DNA of 17,481 bases from JAICUY01 sp038250515. Lineage in GTDB: Bacteria; Chloroflexota; Limnocylindria; QHBO01. The stretch covers positions 1 through 17,481 of the forward strand of contig JBBSCG010000040.1 of assembly GCA_038250515.1 (NCBI GenBank). Direction: 5' to 3'. Made by a program: the position numbers and the translations under genes. The notes under the pieces are model-generated. The model was not told where the DNA came from, did no database searches, and was given only the letters and a program-made list of their open reading frames with translations. Positions 5,300 through 11,838 of the stretch are shown in pieces (position 1 is the first letter of the stretch; each line of letters begins with the position of its first letter).

Positions 5300-6520
5300 G
5301 TGAATACCGGCCTAGTCCTGGGGGTCATCGGCAGCCTGCTCGCGATGTGGGCGCTGTTCATGGCGAGGGTGCGGTCGCACAAATCCCCACGTATCGGTCA
5401 CCGTGACCGGAATGCCGCTGCATCCTCCCGTGCTGCGACGAGATCCCCGGGCGGCGACGCATCGCGACGGCTGAGGTCTCACTCGATCGTCGTGTCTGTC
5501 CTGATCATCGTCGCATTCGGGTCGCTACTTGGGGAACTCGCTGACCGGCACGCAGGTCGTGAAGCTCGCTTTCGGGCGCTGGCCTCGCCATGGACTCAAG
5601 AGGATTCGCGAACCGCAGATGTCGCCCCGTCTCTCGTTGACGATGCGGCGGGGAGCCCCCCAGTCCGTCCAACCGTCACCGCGACTCCGTCGCCGACAAC
5701 GGAGGTTGCGTTGGCCGTTGGGGATCCTACCGAGTGTCCAAAGCAGGATCCCTCTGTGCCGAATCTAGCGAAGCGCCTCTCGGGACCGATTTTGGCTGTC
5801 GGGGACCTCGTGGACCCAGATGGTTCCCTCGCAAACTACGCAGCGTGCTACGAGCCATTGTGGGGCGGCCTGAAATCGCGCATCTGGCCCGTGCCTGGTA
5901 ATCACGACTACGTCACAACCGGGGCAGGACCGTACTTCTCGTACTTCGGCGACCGAGCCGGCGAGCCAGGCAAGGGCTATTACAGTTTCGAAATAGGGGC
6001 GTGGCATGTCATTGCCCTGAACTCGGTGTGCCTGCCGGTTGGCGGGTGCAACGCCGGCAGTGATCAGGCGCGCTGGCTGGCGACAGACCTTGCGGCCCAT
6101 CCCTCGGATTGCATCCTTGCATTCTGGCATCACCCGTTCTACAGCTCCGGCAACGGCGCTGAGGACAGAGTCCAGGTGTTTTGGGAGATGCTGTACGACG
6201 CCGGCGCCGAGATAGTCGTCAACGGACACGATCACCACTACGAGCGATTCGCGCCGATGACGCCGAACGGGGATGTCGACCGCGAGGGCGGGATCCGTCA
6301 GTTCACGGTCGGCACCGGGGGCGGGACCCTTACCGCCCCTGACCACTCTGCTGCGAACAGCGAAATATTGAACAACTCGTCGCACGGCGTGCTGCAACTC
6401 ACCCTGCACCCCGGGTCATACGAGTGGGAATTCATCCCTGCCGGCGAGGGAGGGTTTCGTGACAGCGGCGAGCAGGCCTGCAGTGGGCCAGCGCCACGCA
6501 ATGCTTCGCTTCGCGAATGA
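5300..6520 (+). CDS. Membrane-anchored calcineurin-like metallophosphoesterase
   Basis: The 406-aa protein has two hydrophobic N-terminal segments (about 4-22 and 62-79, VVSVLIIVAFGSLLGEL), a Pro/Thr linker (120-135), then a purple-acid-phosphatase-like catalytic domain. Metal-binding motifs appear in order: AVGDPTECP (Asp142), AVGDLVDPDG (Asp169), VPGNHDY (Asn201, His202), FWHHPF (His277-278) and NGHDHHYERF (His310, His312). The C-terminal LTLHPGSYEWEFIPAG is typical of the family. It probably hydrolyses phosphomonoesters outside the cell. The distance between the first two motifs is short (about 27 residues), and many relatives have an ordinary signal peptide rather than two segments. The GTG at 5300 has AAGGTGG just upstream. 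Codon use is less GC-biased than in the neighbours, which with the adjacent IS remnant suggests transfer. Confidence 0.82.
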   Translation: MNTGLVLGVIGSLLAMWALFMARVRSHKSPRIGHRDRNAAASSRAATRSPGGDASRRLRSHSIVVSVLIIVAFGSLLGELADRHAGREARFRALASPWTQEDSRTADVAPSLVDDAAGSPPVRPTVTATPSPTTEVALAVGDPTECPKQDPSVPNLAKRLSGPILAVGDLVDPDGSLANYAACYEPLWGGLKSRIWPVPGNHDYVTTGAGPYFSYFGDRAGEPGKGYYSFEIGAWHVIALNSVCLPVGGCNAGSDQARWLATDLAAHPSDCILAFWHHPFYSSGNGAEDRVQVFWEMLYDAGAEIVVNGHDHHYERFAPMTPNGDVDREGGIRQFTVGTGGGTLTAPDHSAANSEILNNSSHGVLQLTLHPGSYEWEFIPAGEGGFRDSGEQACSGPAPRNASLRE

Positions 6521-6593
6521 CCCGACGCGTCGTCTCAGCATTCGCCGCGGCGTCCTCGAAAATCGGGCTGGCAGAGATCAAGGGGAGGTGCGC

Positions 6594-6885
6594 GTGACGA
6601 TCTTCGTGGGCATCGACTGGGCCGAGCAGCACTGCTCGATACCGAGGGGCTGATCCTGGCGCAGCGCCAGATCCCCGACGGACTGGAAGGGGTGGCGCTG
6701 CTGCATGGCCTGCTCGCCGAGCACATCGAGCAACCGGCCGAGGCGGTGGTCGGCGTCGAGACCGATCGCGGCCTGCTGGCCAGCGCGCTGCTGGCCACCG
6801 GGTACCAGGTGTATGCCATCAATCCGCTGGCTGCCTCGCGCTACCGCAAGCGACACGTCACCAGCCGCGCCAGGGCAAGTCCCGG
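6594..6885 (+). pseudogene. IS110-family transposase remnant, frameshifted and truncated
   Basis: An SD (AAGGGGAGG at 6580-6588) and GTG at 6594 start VTIFVGIDWAEQHCS, the first Asp-bearing strand of an IS110 DEDD transposase. The frame then hits TGA at 6651-6653. From about 6637 the homology continues in the next frame: DTEGLILAQRQIPDGLEGVA, then VVGVETDRGLLASALLATGY and YAINPLAASRYRKRHVTSRA. After about 6880 family resemblance ends; the expected SDPGDA-type motif and the rest of the transposase (normally about 400 aa) are missing. The remnant therefore keeps about 95 residues with one frameshift and cannot be active. It lies just outside tRNA-Asp, so imprecise deletion up to the tRNA is plausible. 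Terminal repeats were not found. Confidence 0.8.
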
Positions 6886-6936
6886 CATCAGTTCCGGAGC
6901 GGTCCCCGATTGCTCGGTAAGCAACCCAGCGCTTGG

Positions 6937-7013
6937 TGGCGGGCCCGACCGGATTCGAACCGGCGATCTCCAGCGTGACAGGCTGGCATGTTTGGCCACT
7001 ACACCACGGGCCC
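6937..7013 (-). tRNA. tRNA-Asp (GTC)
   Basis: The minus strand folds into a standard cloverleaf: acceptor GGGCCCG/CGGGCCC, anticodon stem CCAGC/GCTGG around loop CTGTCAC (anticodon GTC), T-arm GCCGG-TTCGAAT-CCGGT, and discriminator G. CCA is encoded (6937-6939). The body is 74 nt plus CCA. GTC with a G discriminator and this acceptor are usual for bacterial tRNA-Asp. A TATACT box lies 13 bases upstream. Confidence 0.95.
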
Positions 7014-7026
7014 GCGGGAGTGGCGG

Positions 7027-7032
7027 AGTATA
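7027..7032 (-). promoter_or_regulatory. -10 box (TATACT) of tRNA-Asp
   Basis: On the minus strand TATACT (one change from TATAAT) begins just past the stop of the 7033 membrane gene. CTGAAG stands 17 bases upstream as a weak -35. Transcription would start about seven bases before the mature tRNA 5' end. The tRNA therefore probably has its own promoter, though read-through from the membrane-protein genes is possible. Confidence 0.5.
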
Positions 7033-7497
7033 TCAGGCTTGTCGGTCACCTTCAGCCTGTCCTCCTGCCCTCAGCCTCAGTCCGATGAGGCTCACCACGC
7101 ACGCTCCATAGCCCGCCGCCAGAAGCCCCAGACCGATGCCTCCCAGCACATAGGCGGGACCGTATGACACGCTGATCAGCGCGGCCACGGCGGCAGCCAG
7201 AAACCCCGCGCAGAGTGTCGCGGTCAGCACCACCGCGGCGGTCCAGAACCATCCCGCGCCCCGACGAAGAGCGGCGACCACGATGAGGTGGGCCAGGCCG
7301 AGCGCGACGCAGGCAGAGCCGAGTGCCGCCATCGCGCCGCCGACCGCGGCCGCATCGATCGCCAGGTCCGCAGGGAGGGCTGCGCGGACGCGCTGAGGAT
7401 CGCCGACCGCCACCGCGATCGTCGCGACGCCGACCAGCATGAGCAGCGCTCCGACGACGAGCAGGAACCGCGCGACAAGGACGACCCGTCGCGACAC
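7033..7497 (-). CDS. Four-span membrane protein, 154 aa, function unknown
   Basis: I do not recognise a family. The protein has about four hydrophobic segments: 7-31 (LVARFLLVVGALLMLVGVAT), 47-76, 84-110 and 115-138 (VLGGIGLGLLAAGYGACVVS). They are joined by short loops with few charged residues, and the protein ends in a polar tail (RAGGQAEGDRQA). Start at the GTG 7497 is preferred because it gives a basic MSRR head 16 bases after the stop of the upstream membrane gene; no clear SD is seen, so coupling is likely. Co-orientation, the short gap and similar architecture suggest that the two proteins work together or arose together, but no enzymatic or transport motif is visible. Confidence 0.6.
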   Translation of the reverse strand: MSRRVVLVARFLLVVGALLMLVGVATIAVAVGDPQRVRAALPADLAIDAAAVGGAMAALGSACVALGLAHLIVVAALRRGAGWFWTAAVVLTATLCAGFLAAAVAALISVSYGPAYVLGGIGLGLLAAGYGACVVSLIGLRLRAGGQAEGDRQA

Positions 7498-7513
7498 GCG
7501 AGCCGGAGGGCGC

Positions 7514-8032
7514 CTAGTGGTGCGGCCGGGCGAGCACGATGGCCGCGGCCCCGAAGATGAGCGTCAGCACCACGAGAGCTCCCGCGAGCACCTGGTCGCC
7601 ACCGGCCTGGGACATCACCACCACCACACCAGCAGCAGCGAGCACTCCGGCGAGCCCGCTCAATCCGGCCGCCACCATGCGCGAGTGGCGAACCTCGGCG
7701 AGCACGGCCGCCGCCGAGCCAACGAGCACGATCGAGAAGAGAGCGAGCAATCCGCCTCCGACGAGCTGCCCCATCCCCAGGCTTCCGACATTCGGCGGCG
7801 GCGTTGCGCCGGAGAATCGGCTGCCGGCGGTCACACCCGAGATGAAGATCGTGATACCGGCGATGAAAAGGGCCAGACCGAGGATCGAGCCTGCCAGGAG
7901 CGCGACGCTGCCGGCCTCGCCGATATGCTCGGGCGCGAGGGCGTGCGAGCGTGCGCGCTGACGTCCGACGGCGGTCGGGGCACGCGGCGCCTCGCGACGG
8001 CCGACGGGCTTGCTGATCTTCTTGATGACCAC
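7514..8032 (-). CDS. Four-span membrane protein, 172 aa, function unknown
   Basis: The first 40 residues are cytosolic and very basic (MVIKKISKPVGRREAPRAPT). Four hydrophobic segments follow at about 42-66 (ALLAGSILGLALFIAGITIF), 86-110, 118-138 and 147-168, and the C-terminus is RPHH. No family is recognised; it may be related to its downstream neighbour, which has the same number of spans. The start is the GTG at 8032. A TACAAT box on the minus strand (8040-8045) ends seven bases before it and there is no SD, so the message is probably leaderless. The gene is divergent from the DUF885 gene. Confidence 0.6.
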   Translation of the reverse strand: MVIKKISKPVGRREAPRAPTAVGRQRARSHALAPEHIGEAGSVALLAGSILGLALFIAGITIFISGVTAGSRFSGATPPPNVGSLGMGQLVGGGLLALFSIVLVGSAAAVLAEVRHSRMVAAGLSGLAGVLAAAGVVVVMSQAGGDQVLAGALVVLTLIFGAAAIVLARPHH

Positions 8033-8039
8033 GAGCCCG

Positions 8040-8045
8040 ATTGTA
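8040..8045 (-). promoter_or_regulatory. -10 box (TACAAT) seven bases before a GTG start, leaderless promoter
   Basis: TACAAT on the minus strand is followed by CGGGCTC and then GTG (8032). With normal -10 to start-site spacing, transcription begins at the start codon. No -35 match is seen. The same geometry occurs before the VOC gene. Confidence 0.5.
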
Positions 8046-8125
8046 GCGGACCCGCCCCCAGCCGCCGATCAGGTACGCTTGGTGCCCGAGTTTCTCGCTT
8101 CCTGCCCTTGACGACCGAGGTCCCA

Positions 8126-9778
8126 ATGTCCAGCTCCTCCTCCGACGCCGACGCCCGTTTCGACCGCACCGTCGAGCGCTGGTTCCGCGACCAGCTCGCC
8201 ATGCAGCCGGAGGTCGCGACATACCTGGGGATCCATGACCACGACCACGAGCTGAGCTCGGGATCGCGCGAGCAGGTCGATCGCGAGGTCGTCTTCCTGC
8301 GCAGCTCCATCATCGAGCTCGAGCGCTTCAGCGGCGGCGAGCTGAGCGCCGATCGCCACCTCGACCGCGACCTGGCGCTGCACCAGGCCCGCCTCCGCCT
8401 CTTCACCCTGACCGAGCGTCGTCCGTGGGCGGGCCGCAGTGACGCCGCCGAGTACATCGGTGATGCTATCTTTCCGCTCTTCTCTCGCGACTTCGCGCCG
8501 CTCGAAGACCGATTCGAGAGCATTGCCGCACGACTCGAGCAGGCGCCGCGCTTCATCGGCGAGACACGAACACGCGTCACCGAGCCGGTCAAGCTGTGGA
8601 CCGAGATCGACATCGAAGGCTCTGTCGCGCTGCCCGCGTTCCTCGACACGATCGTCTCGGCGGCTGCAGCGGAGCAGCACGACGAGGCCCTCACCGAGCG
8701 CCTGCGCAGGGCGGTGGAAGCGACGAATGCAAGCCTCACCGACCACGTCGCCTGGTTGCGCAACGAGGTGCTGCCCAAGGCCGATACCGAATGGCGAACG
8801 GGCGTTGACGACTTCGAGGAGCTCCTACGGCTGCGCGAGCTGGAGGCCAGCGGAGACGAGATCCTGGCCGTCGGCGAGCAGATCCTCGCCGAATCCAGAG
8901 CAGCGCGTGATGAGATCTGCACCGAGATCGATCCGACACTGACCCCGGCCGAGGTCGGCGACTTCGTCAAGAGCGATCACGCCGCGACCTTTCAGGAAGC
9001 CCTCGCGGAGTATCGCCGCGACATCGAGCGTTCGCGCAGCTTCGTCATCGAGCACGATCTGGCGACGGTGCCGCCCGACGAGAAGTTGATCGTCATCGAG
9101 ACGCCCAGCTTCATCCGCCACGTCATTCCGTTCGCGGCGTACTTCTCCCCGGCGCCGTTCGACCCCGTGCCGCTCGGCATCTATATCGTCACGCCGCCGG
9201 AGACACCGGGCATGTTGCGCGAGCACAATCGGGCGTCGATCAGCAACACGAGCGTGCACGAGGCCTACCCGGGACACCATCTGCAGCTCAGCGGCGCGGC
9301 CACCAATCCGAGCCTCGTGCGACTCTTCTCGGGGGCGCCCGAGTTCAGCGAGGGCTGGGCCTTCTACTGCGAGCGGATGATGAAGGAGGCAGGCTTCGAC
9401 GACACGCCGAAGCATCGGTATATCCAATACACCGATGCGATCTGGCGAGCCACCCGGATCATCCTCGACGTCCAGTTGCACCGTGGCCAGATTGGCTTCG
9501 AGGATGCGGTCGACCGTCTGCAGGCCGAGACCGGATTCGAGCGGCCGGCCGCGCTCGGCGAGGTCAAGCGCTACACCTCGACGCCGACCTACCAGCTCAG
9601 CTACCTGTACGGCCGCCACATGATCGAATCGCTCAAAGCGGACGTCGAGCGGCGCATGGGCCCCGCCTTCAACCTCAAGTTCTTCCACGACACGCTGATC
9701 TACGGCGGGACAATGCCGGTCTCGTACGCGCACCGCCTGTTCGACGCCAAACTTTCGAGCGACATGCCTGACCGATGA
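8126..9778 (+). CDS. DUF885-family zinc metallopeptidase-like protein
   Basis: A 550-aa cytosolic protein of the DUF885 family, distant relatives of HEXXH-type peptidases. The family signature HEAYPGHHLQ starts at residue 378, with Glu379 as the likely catalytic base and His378/His385 as metal-site candidates. EGWAFYCERMM follows with Glu409 as the likely third ligand. Upstream are SFIRHVIPFAAYFSPAPFD and the helical N-terminal domain typical of the family; C-terminal landmarks are PTYQLSYLYGRHMI and HDTLIYGGTMPV. Full length fits the family. Substrates are largely unknown; peptide hydrolysis is inferred. Some homologues have a signal peptide, but the start MSSSSSDADARFDRTVERWF has none. ATG 8126 has GAGG five bases upstream. 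The stop overlaps the next ATG (ATGA), so the pair is translationally coupled. Confidence 0.9.
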   Translation: MSSSSSDADARFDRTVERWFRDQLAMQPEVATYLGIHDHDHELSSGSREQVDREVVFLRSSIIELERFSGGELSADRHLDRDLALHQARLRLFTLTERRPWAGRSDAAEYIGDAIFPLFSRDFAPLEDRFESIAARLEQAPRFIGETRTRVTEPVKLWTEIDIEGSVALPAFLDTIVSAAAAEQHDEALTERLRRAVEATNASLTDHVAWLRNEVLPKADTEWRTGVDDFEELLRLRELEASGDEILAVGEQILAESRAARDEICTEIDPTLTPAEVGDFVKSDHAATFQEALAEYRRDIERSRSFVIEHDLATVPPDEKLIVIETPSFIRHVIPFAAYFSPAPFDPVPLGIYIVTPPETPGMLREHNRASISNTSVHEAYPGHHLQLSGAATNPSLVRLFSGAPEFSEGWAFYCERMMKEAGFDDTPKHRYIQYTDAIWRATRIILDVQLHRGQIGFEDAVDRLQAETGFERPAALGEVKRYTSTPTYQLSYLYGRHMIESLKADVERRMGPAFNLKFFHDTLIYGGTMPVSYAHRLFDAKLSSDMPDR

Positions 9779-10437
9779 GGACGGCGCCTCTGCTCATCGG
9801 TCTTGCGCTGGCAGCATCTCTGGTCGCCTGCAGCACGCCGTCGCCGCCGCCCAAGCCCGATTGCCCGACCGCCGCACCAACATCGACTGGCGCCCAGCAG
9901 ATCCTGACCGATGCGGACCGCGCGGCAGTCAAGACGAACAAGGGCGAATTCGGCGTGGAGCTCTACGGCTCGGCCGCACCGATCGCAACGGCCAACTTCG
10001 TCGCCCTGGCCCGATGCGGCTTCTACGATGGGATCAGCTTCCACCGCGTGCTCGCCGGCTTCATCATCCAGGCCGGCGACCCGAACACCCGGCAGAACCA
10101 CGGCGATTTCGAGGGCCTGGGCGGTGGCACTCCGGGCTACCGGTTCGAGATCGAGCCGCCGGCCAACAACCTGAACTACGACCAATACGTCGTGGTCATG
10201 GCGAACGCCGGCCGGCCCGACTCGAATGGCTCGCAGTTCTTCATCGACCTCGCAGATCTCAATGGTCGGCTGCAGCGCAGCTACACGATCTTCGGCAAGG
10301 TCGTCGAGGGCACCGATGTCGTCGACAAGATCGGCGCACTGCCGGTCAATGACCCCCAGGTGGGACTGCCGCTGGACCCGGCCATCATCGAGTCAATCAT
10401 CATCCAGGCGGCGCCATCGGCCTCACCGTCCAGCTGA
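9775..10437 (+). CDS. Cyclophilin-type peptidyl-prolyl isomerase lipoprotein
   Basis: A 220-aa lipoprotein. The signal ends in a lipobox SLVAC with Cys19 as lipid site, followed by a Pro/Ser linker to about residue 45. A compact bacterial cyclophilin domain runs from about 50 to 212. Core motifs are FHRVLAGFIIQAGDPN (89-104, catalytic Arg91) and MANAGRPDSNGSQFFI (142-157), then FGKVVEGTDVVDKI. It catalyses cis-trans isomerisation of Xaa-Pro bonds, here on the outer face of the membrane, helping secreted proteins to fold. The strand normally reading TSxGxI is degenerate here (AAVKTNKGEFGVELYG), but catalytic residues are kept. The ATG lies inside the DUF885 stop (4-base overlap). Confidence 0.93.
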   Translation: MRTAPLLIGLALAASLVACSTPSPPPKPDCPTAAPTSTGAQQILTDADRAAVKTNKGEFGVELYGSAAPIATANFVALARCGFYDGISFHRVLAGFIIQAGDPNTRQNHGDFEGLGGGTPGYRFEIEPPANNLNYDQYVVVMANAGRPDSNGSQFFIDLADLNGRLQRSYTIFGKVVEGTDVVDKIGALPVNDPQVGLPLDPAIIESIIIQAAPSASPSS

Positions 10438-10717
10438 CATGCCACTCCCCACCTGGCAGATGTCGGTGCAATTCGCGTTAACTCCCTCGGGCATCGGCAA
10501 GAGCGCTTAGCTTGAGCGTGGAGCTGAGGGACCCGGATGCCCGCGATGCCGATTGGCCTGGCTAGGGCGACTGAGACCGACATTTGACGAACGAGCAGGT
10601 CGTGCTTCGCTGATTCGCTGGCTCAGCGTTCCAAATGCAGCAGCGGGGAGGCCCGGCAAGCCGCCGCGGACTCGAAAAAGCGCTTTGCCATGTAAACGAA
10701 TCTTAGTCCCGAAACCC
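10438..10717. other. Intergenic stretch without recognised gene
   Basis: No frame here has a supporting SD or a recognisable protein on either strand. A 10-bp palindrome AAAGCGCTTT lies at 10677-10686, and base composition is more AT-rich towards the right, leading into the promoter at 10718. Confidence 0.4.
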
Positions 10718-10746
10718 TTGACTGAAGCGAACAGATGGCCTAATCT
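10718..10746 (+). promoter_or_regulatory. Sigma-70-type promoter TTGACT-17-TAATCT
   Basis: TTGACT (10718-10723) matches five of six -35 consensus bases, the spacer is exactly 17, and TAATCT (10741-10746) is a fair -10. It is the best two-box promoter seen in the window. Transcription would begin near 10753. No coding frame with an SD follows before the hairpin at 10868, so the product is probably a non-coding RNA. Confidence 0.6.
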
Positions 10747-10752
10747 ATAGAG

Positions 10753-10893
10753 GCTGTTCGTACAGCGATTCACCACTGACTGCAAGGCCATGGGTAGGTT
10801 TGGGTAAGGGTAGTACGGGAAACCGTGCGTGAAAGATGCCCTTGTGGTTAGCGAATCCGGCAGCATTGAAGGCCCCTCTCCGGAGGGGCCTTC
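10753..10893 (+). ncRNA. Predicted stand-alone structured small RNA, about 140 nt, family unknown
   Basis: It is bounded by a good promoter and a strong hairpin. Visible pairings: a 5' hairpin GCTGT-TCGT-ACAGC (about 10754-10767); a long-range stem CAAGG (10783-10787) with CCTTG (10840-10844), extended by CCAC (10773-10776) with GTGG; inside it GGGTA (10802-10806 or 10808-10812) with TGCCC (10837-10841); and a GNRA-capped hairpin ACGG-GAAA-CCGT (10815-10826). The nested order suggests a real fold. I compared it by eye with 6S, SRP, 6C, RNase P and common riboswitches and saw no match. It does not precede a plus-strand gene closely, so a riboswitch role is less likely than a trans-acting or housekeeping RNA. 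Boundaries are inferred. Confidence 0.42.
10868..10893 (+). terminator. Strong terminator-like hairpin, 11-bp stem
   Basis: GAAGGCCCCTC and GAGGGGCCTTC pair perfectly around a TCCG tetraloop. The tail GCCTTGCCC is not a proper T-tract, so termination efficiency is uncertain. The hairpin also separates the predicted RNA from the convergent membrane gene ending at 10924 and may serve both strands. Confidence 0.6.
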
Positions 10894-10923
10894 GCCTTGC
10901 CCTGCGTTTCCTGAAATCGGGGC

Positions 10924-11337
10924 CTATTCGGCCAGATCCCGAGATCGTGATCGACGCTGGCTGAACCGACTCACGAAGACGTGAAGCATGCCTGCGATGA
11001 GCGCCACCGCATAGAGCAGGAGCAGCAGCTCCGGAATCAGCAGCAGAAGGTTCCCTGCTCCTTCTGCTTGCCATCGTGCGAGATGATAGGTGCTGTAGAC
11101 GTACCAGAACGCTGCGCCGAGCCCGTTCCAGACGATGAAGGCCGCCAGCAGCGTGGGGCTCGACCGGCGGAAGAACGCAACGGCAATCGCGATGCTCGGG
11201 ATCAGGATGATCAATGCCTGACGCTCGGTCGCCTGAGCGATCTTCTCGCGGAACTCGTCGCAGATCGCCTCGAGCACGATAGGATCAGTGACCGGCTGCG
11301 AGTTAGACGGCATTGGCGACCCCATGCTAGCGTCCAT
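10924..11337 (-). CDS. Small membrane protein with about three spans, 137 aa
   Basis: I do not recognise a family. A soluble N-terminal 40 residues, including IVLEAICDEFREKIAQATER (possible helix), precede hydrophobic segments at about 41-56 (ALIILIPSIAIAVAFF), 61-82 (TLLAAFIVWNGLGAAFWYVY) and 96-121 (LLLLIPELLLLLYAVALIAG). The C-terminus is very basic (RFSQRRSRSRDLAE) and probably cytosolic. Three ATG codons at 11337, 11325 and 11313 are possible starts; none has a strong SD, though GGGG lies six bases before the last. The frame stays open to 11439, but that part would overlap the start of the divergent HIRAN gene. It faces the predicted RNA unit tail to tail. Confidence 0.6.
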   Translation of the reverse strand: MDASMGSPMPSNSQPVTDPIVLEAICDEFREKIAQATERQALIILIPSIAIAVAFFRRSSPTLLAAFIVWNGLGAAFWYVYSTYHLARWQAEGAGNLLLLIPELLLLLYAVALIAGMLHVFVSRFSQRRSRSRDLAE

Positions 11338-11416
11338 CTTTGACGCGGCCGTGAGCCCATCGGCGAGTAGAACAGATGTTCGATAGTACAACGGCGTAGT
11401 GCAGGAGGGAAGGGCA

Positions 11417-11823
11417 ATGTTCAAACGCCTGTTTGGCACGCGGGAGAGCAGCCCAACGCAACTGACGCCGCTGCCGCTGATCGGTGGGTTCGACGTGGAG
11501 GTCGTCGGCGAGTCGCACTATCAGGATGCGCTGGCACAGGTCTGTGGCGGCCGCGGGGTCGAGTCAGCGCAGTACGATTGCACTGCCGTCCTCAGGGCTG
11601 AACCTACCAACCCCTACGACCCGAACGCGATTCGTATCGAGACGCCGGCCGCCTGGTCGGTCACCTCAATCGGCACGCCGCCGAGGCGTTCAAACCGACC
11701 GCCGATCGGCTGGCAGCGGCCGGCCATGTCGGTACGTGCCATGCCGTTATCGTGGGGGGCTGGGATCGCGGTGAAGGGGACACCGGCTCGTTCGGCGTTC
11801 GCCTCGATCTGGGCATCAACTGA
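11417..11823 (+). pseudogene. HIRAN-domain protein, interrupted by a frameshift
   Basis: ATG 11417 follows an SD (AGGAGGGAAGG). The first frame reads MFKRLFGTRESSPTQLTPLP, then a HIRAN start FDVEVVGESHYQDALAQVCG and AVLRAEPTNPYDPNAIRI. At about 11640 meaning moves to another frame: DAGRLVGHLNRHAAEAFKPT, then ADRLAAAGHVGTCHAVIVGG and DTGSFGVRLDLGIN-stop (11823). Joined, this is a complete HIRAN domain of about 135 residues. The simplest cause is two extra bases, a GA duplication in ATC-GAGAC-GCC. The restored stop lies 15 bases before the next gene's ATG, where an operon partner would end. Without the shift the original frame continues to 11842, past the next gene's start, with no resemblance. 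HIRAN domains are linked to DNA-damage and helicase proteins; here the role is unknown. Sequencing error or recoding are alternatives. Confidence 0.75.
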
Positions 11824-11838
11824 GGAGGCAGGAGGGCG

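Noticed and set aside
7831..8970. Long minus-strand frame inside the DUF885 gene
   Set aside because: Ser/Arg-rich mirror of a well-supported peptidase gene, with no SD or domain.
10791..10812. G-quadruplex in the predicted small RNA
   Set aside because: One of the four G runs has only two G, so at best a two-tetrad structure; the alternative stem pairing explains the runs better.
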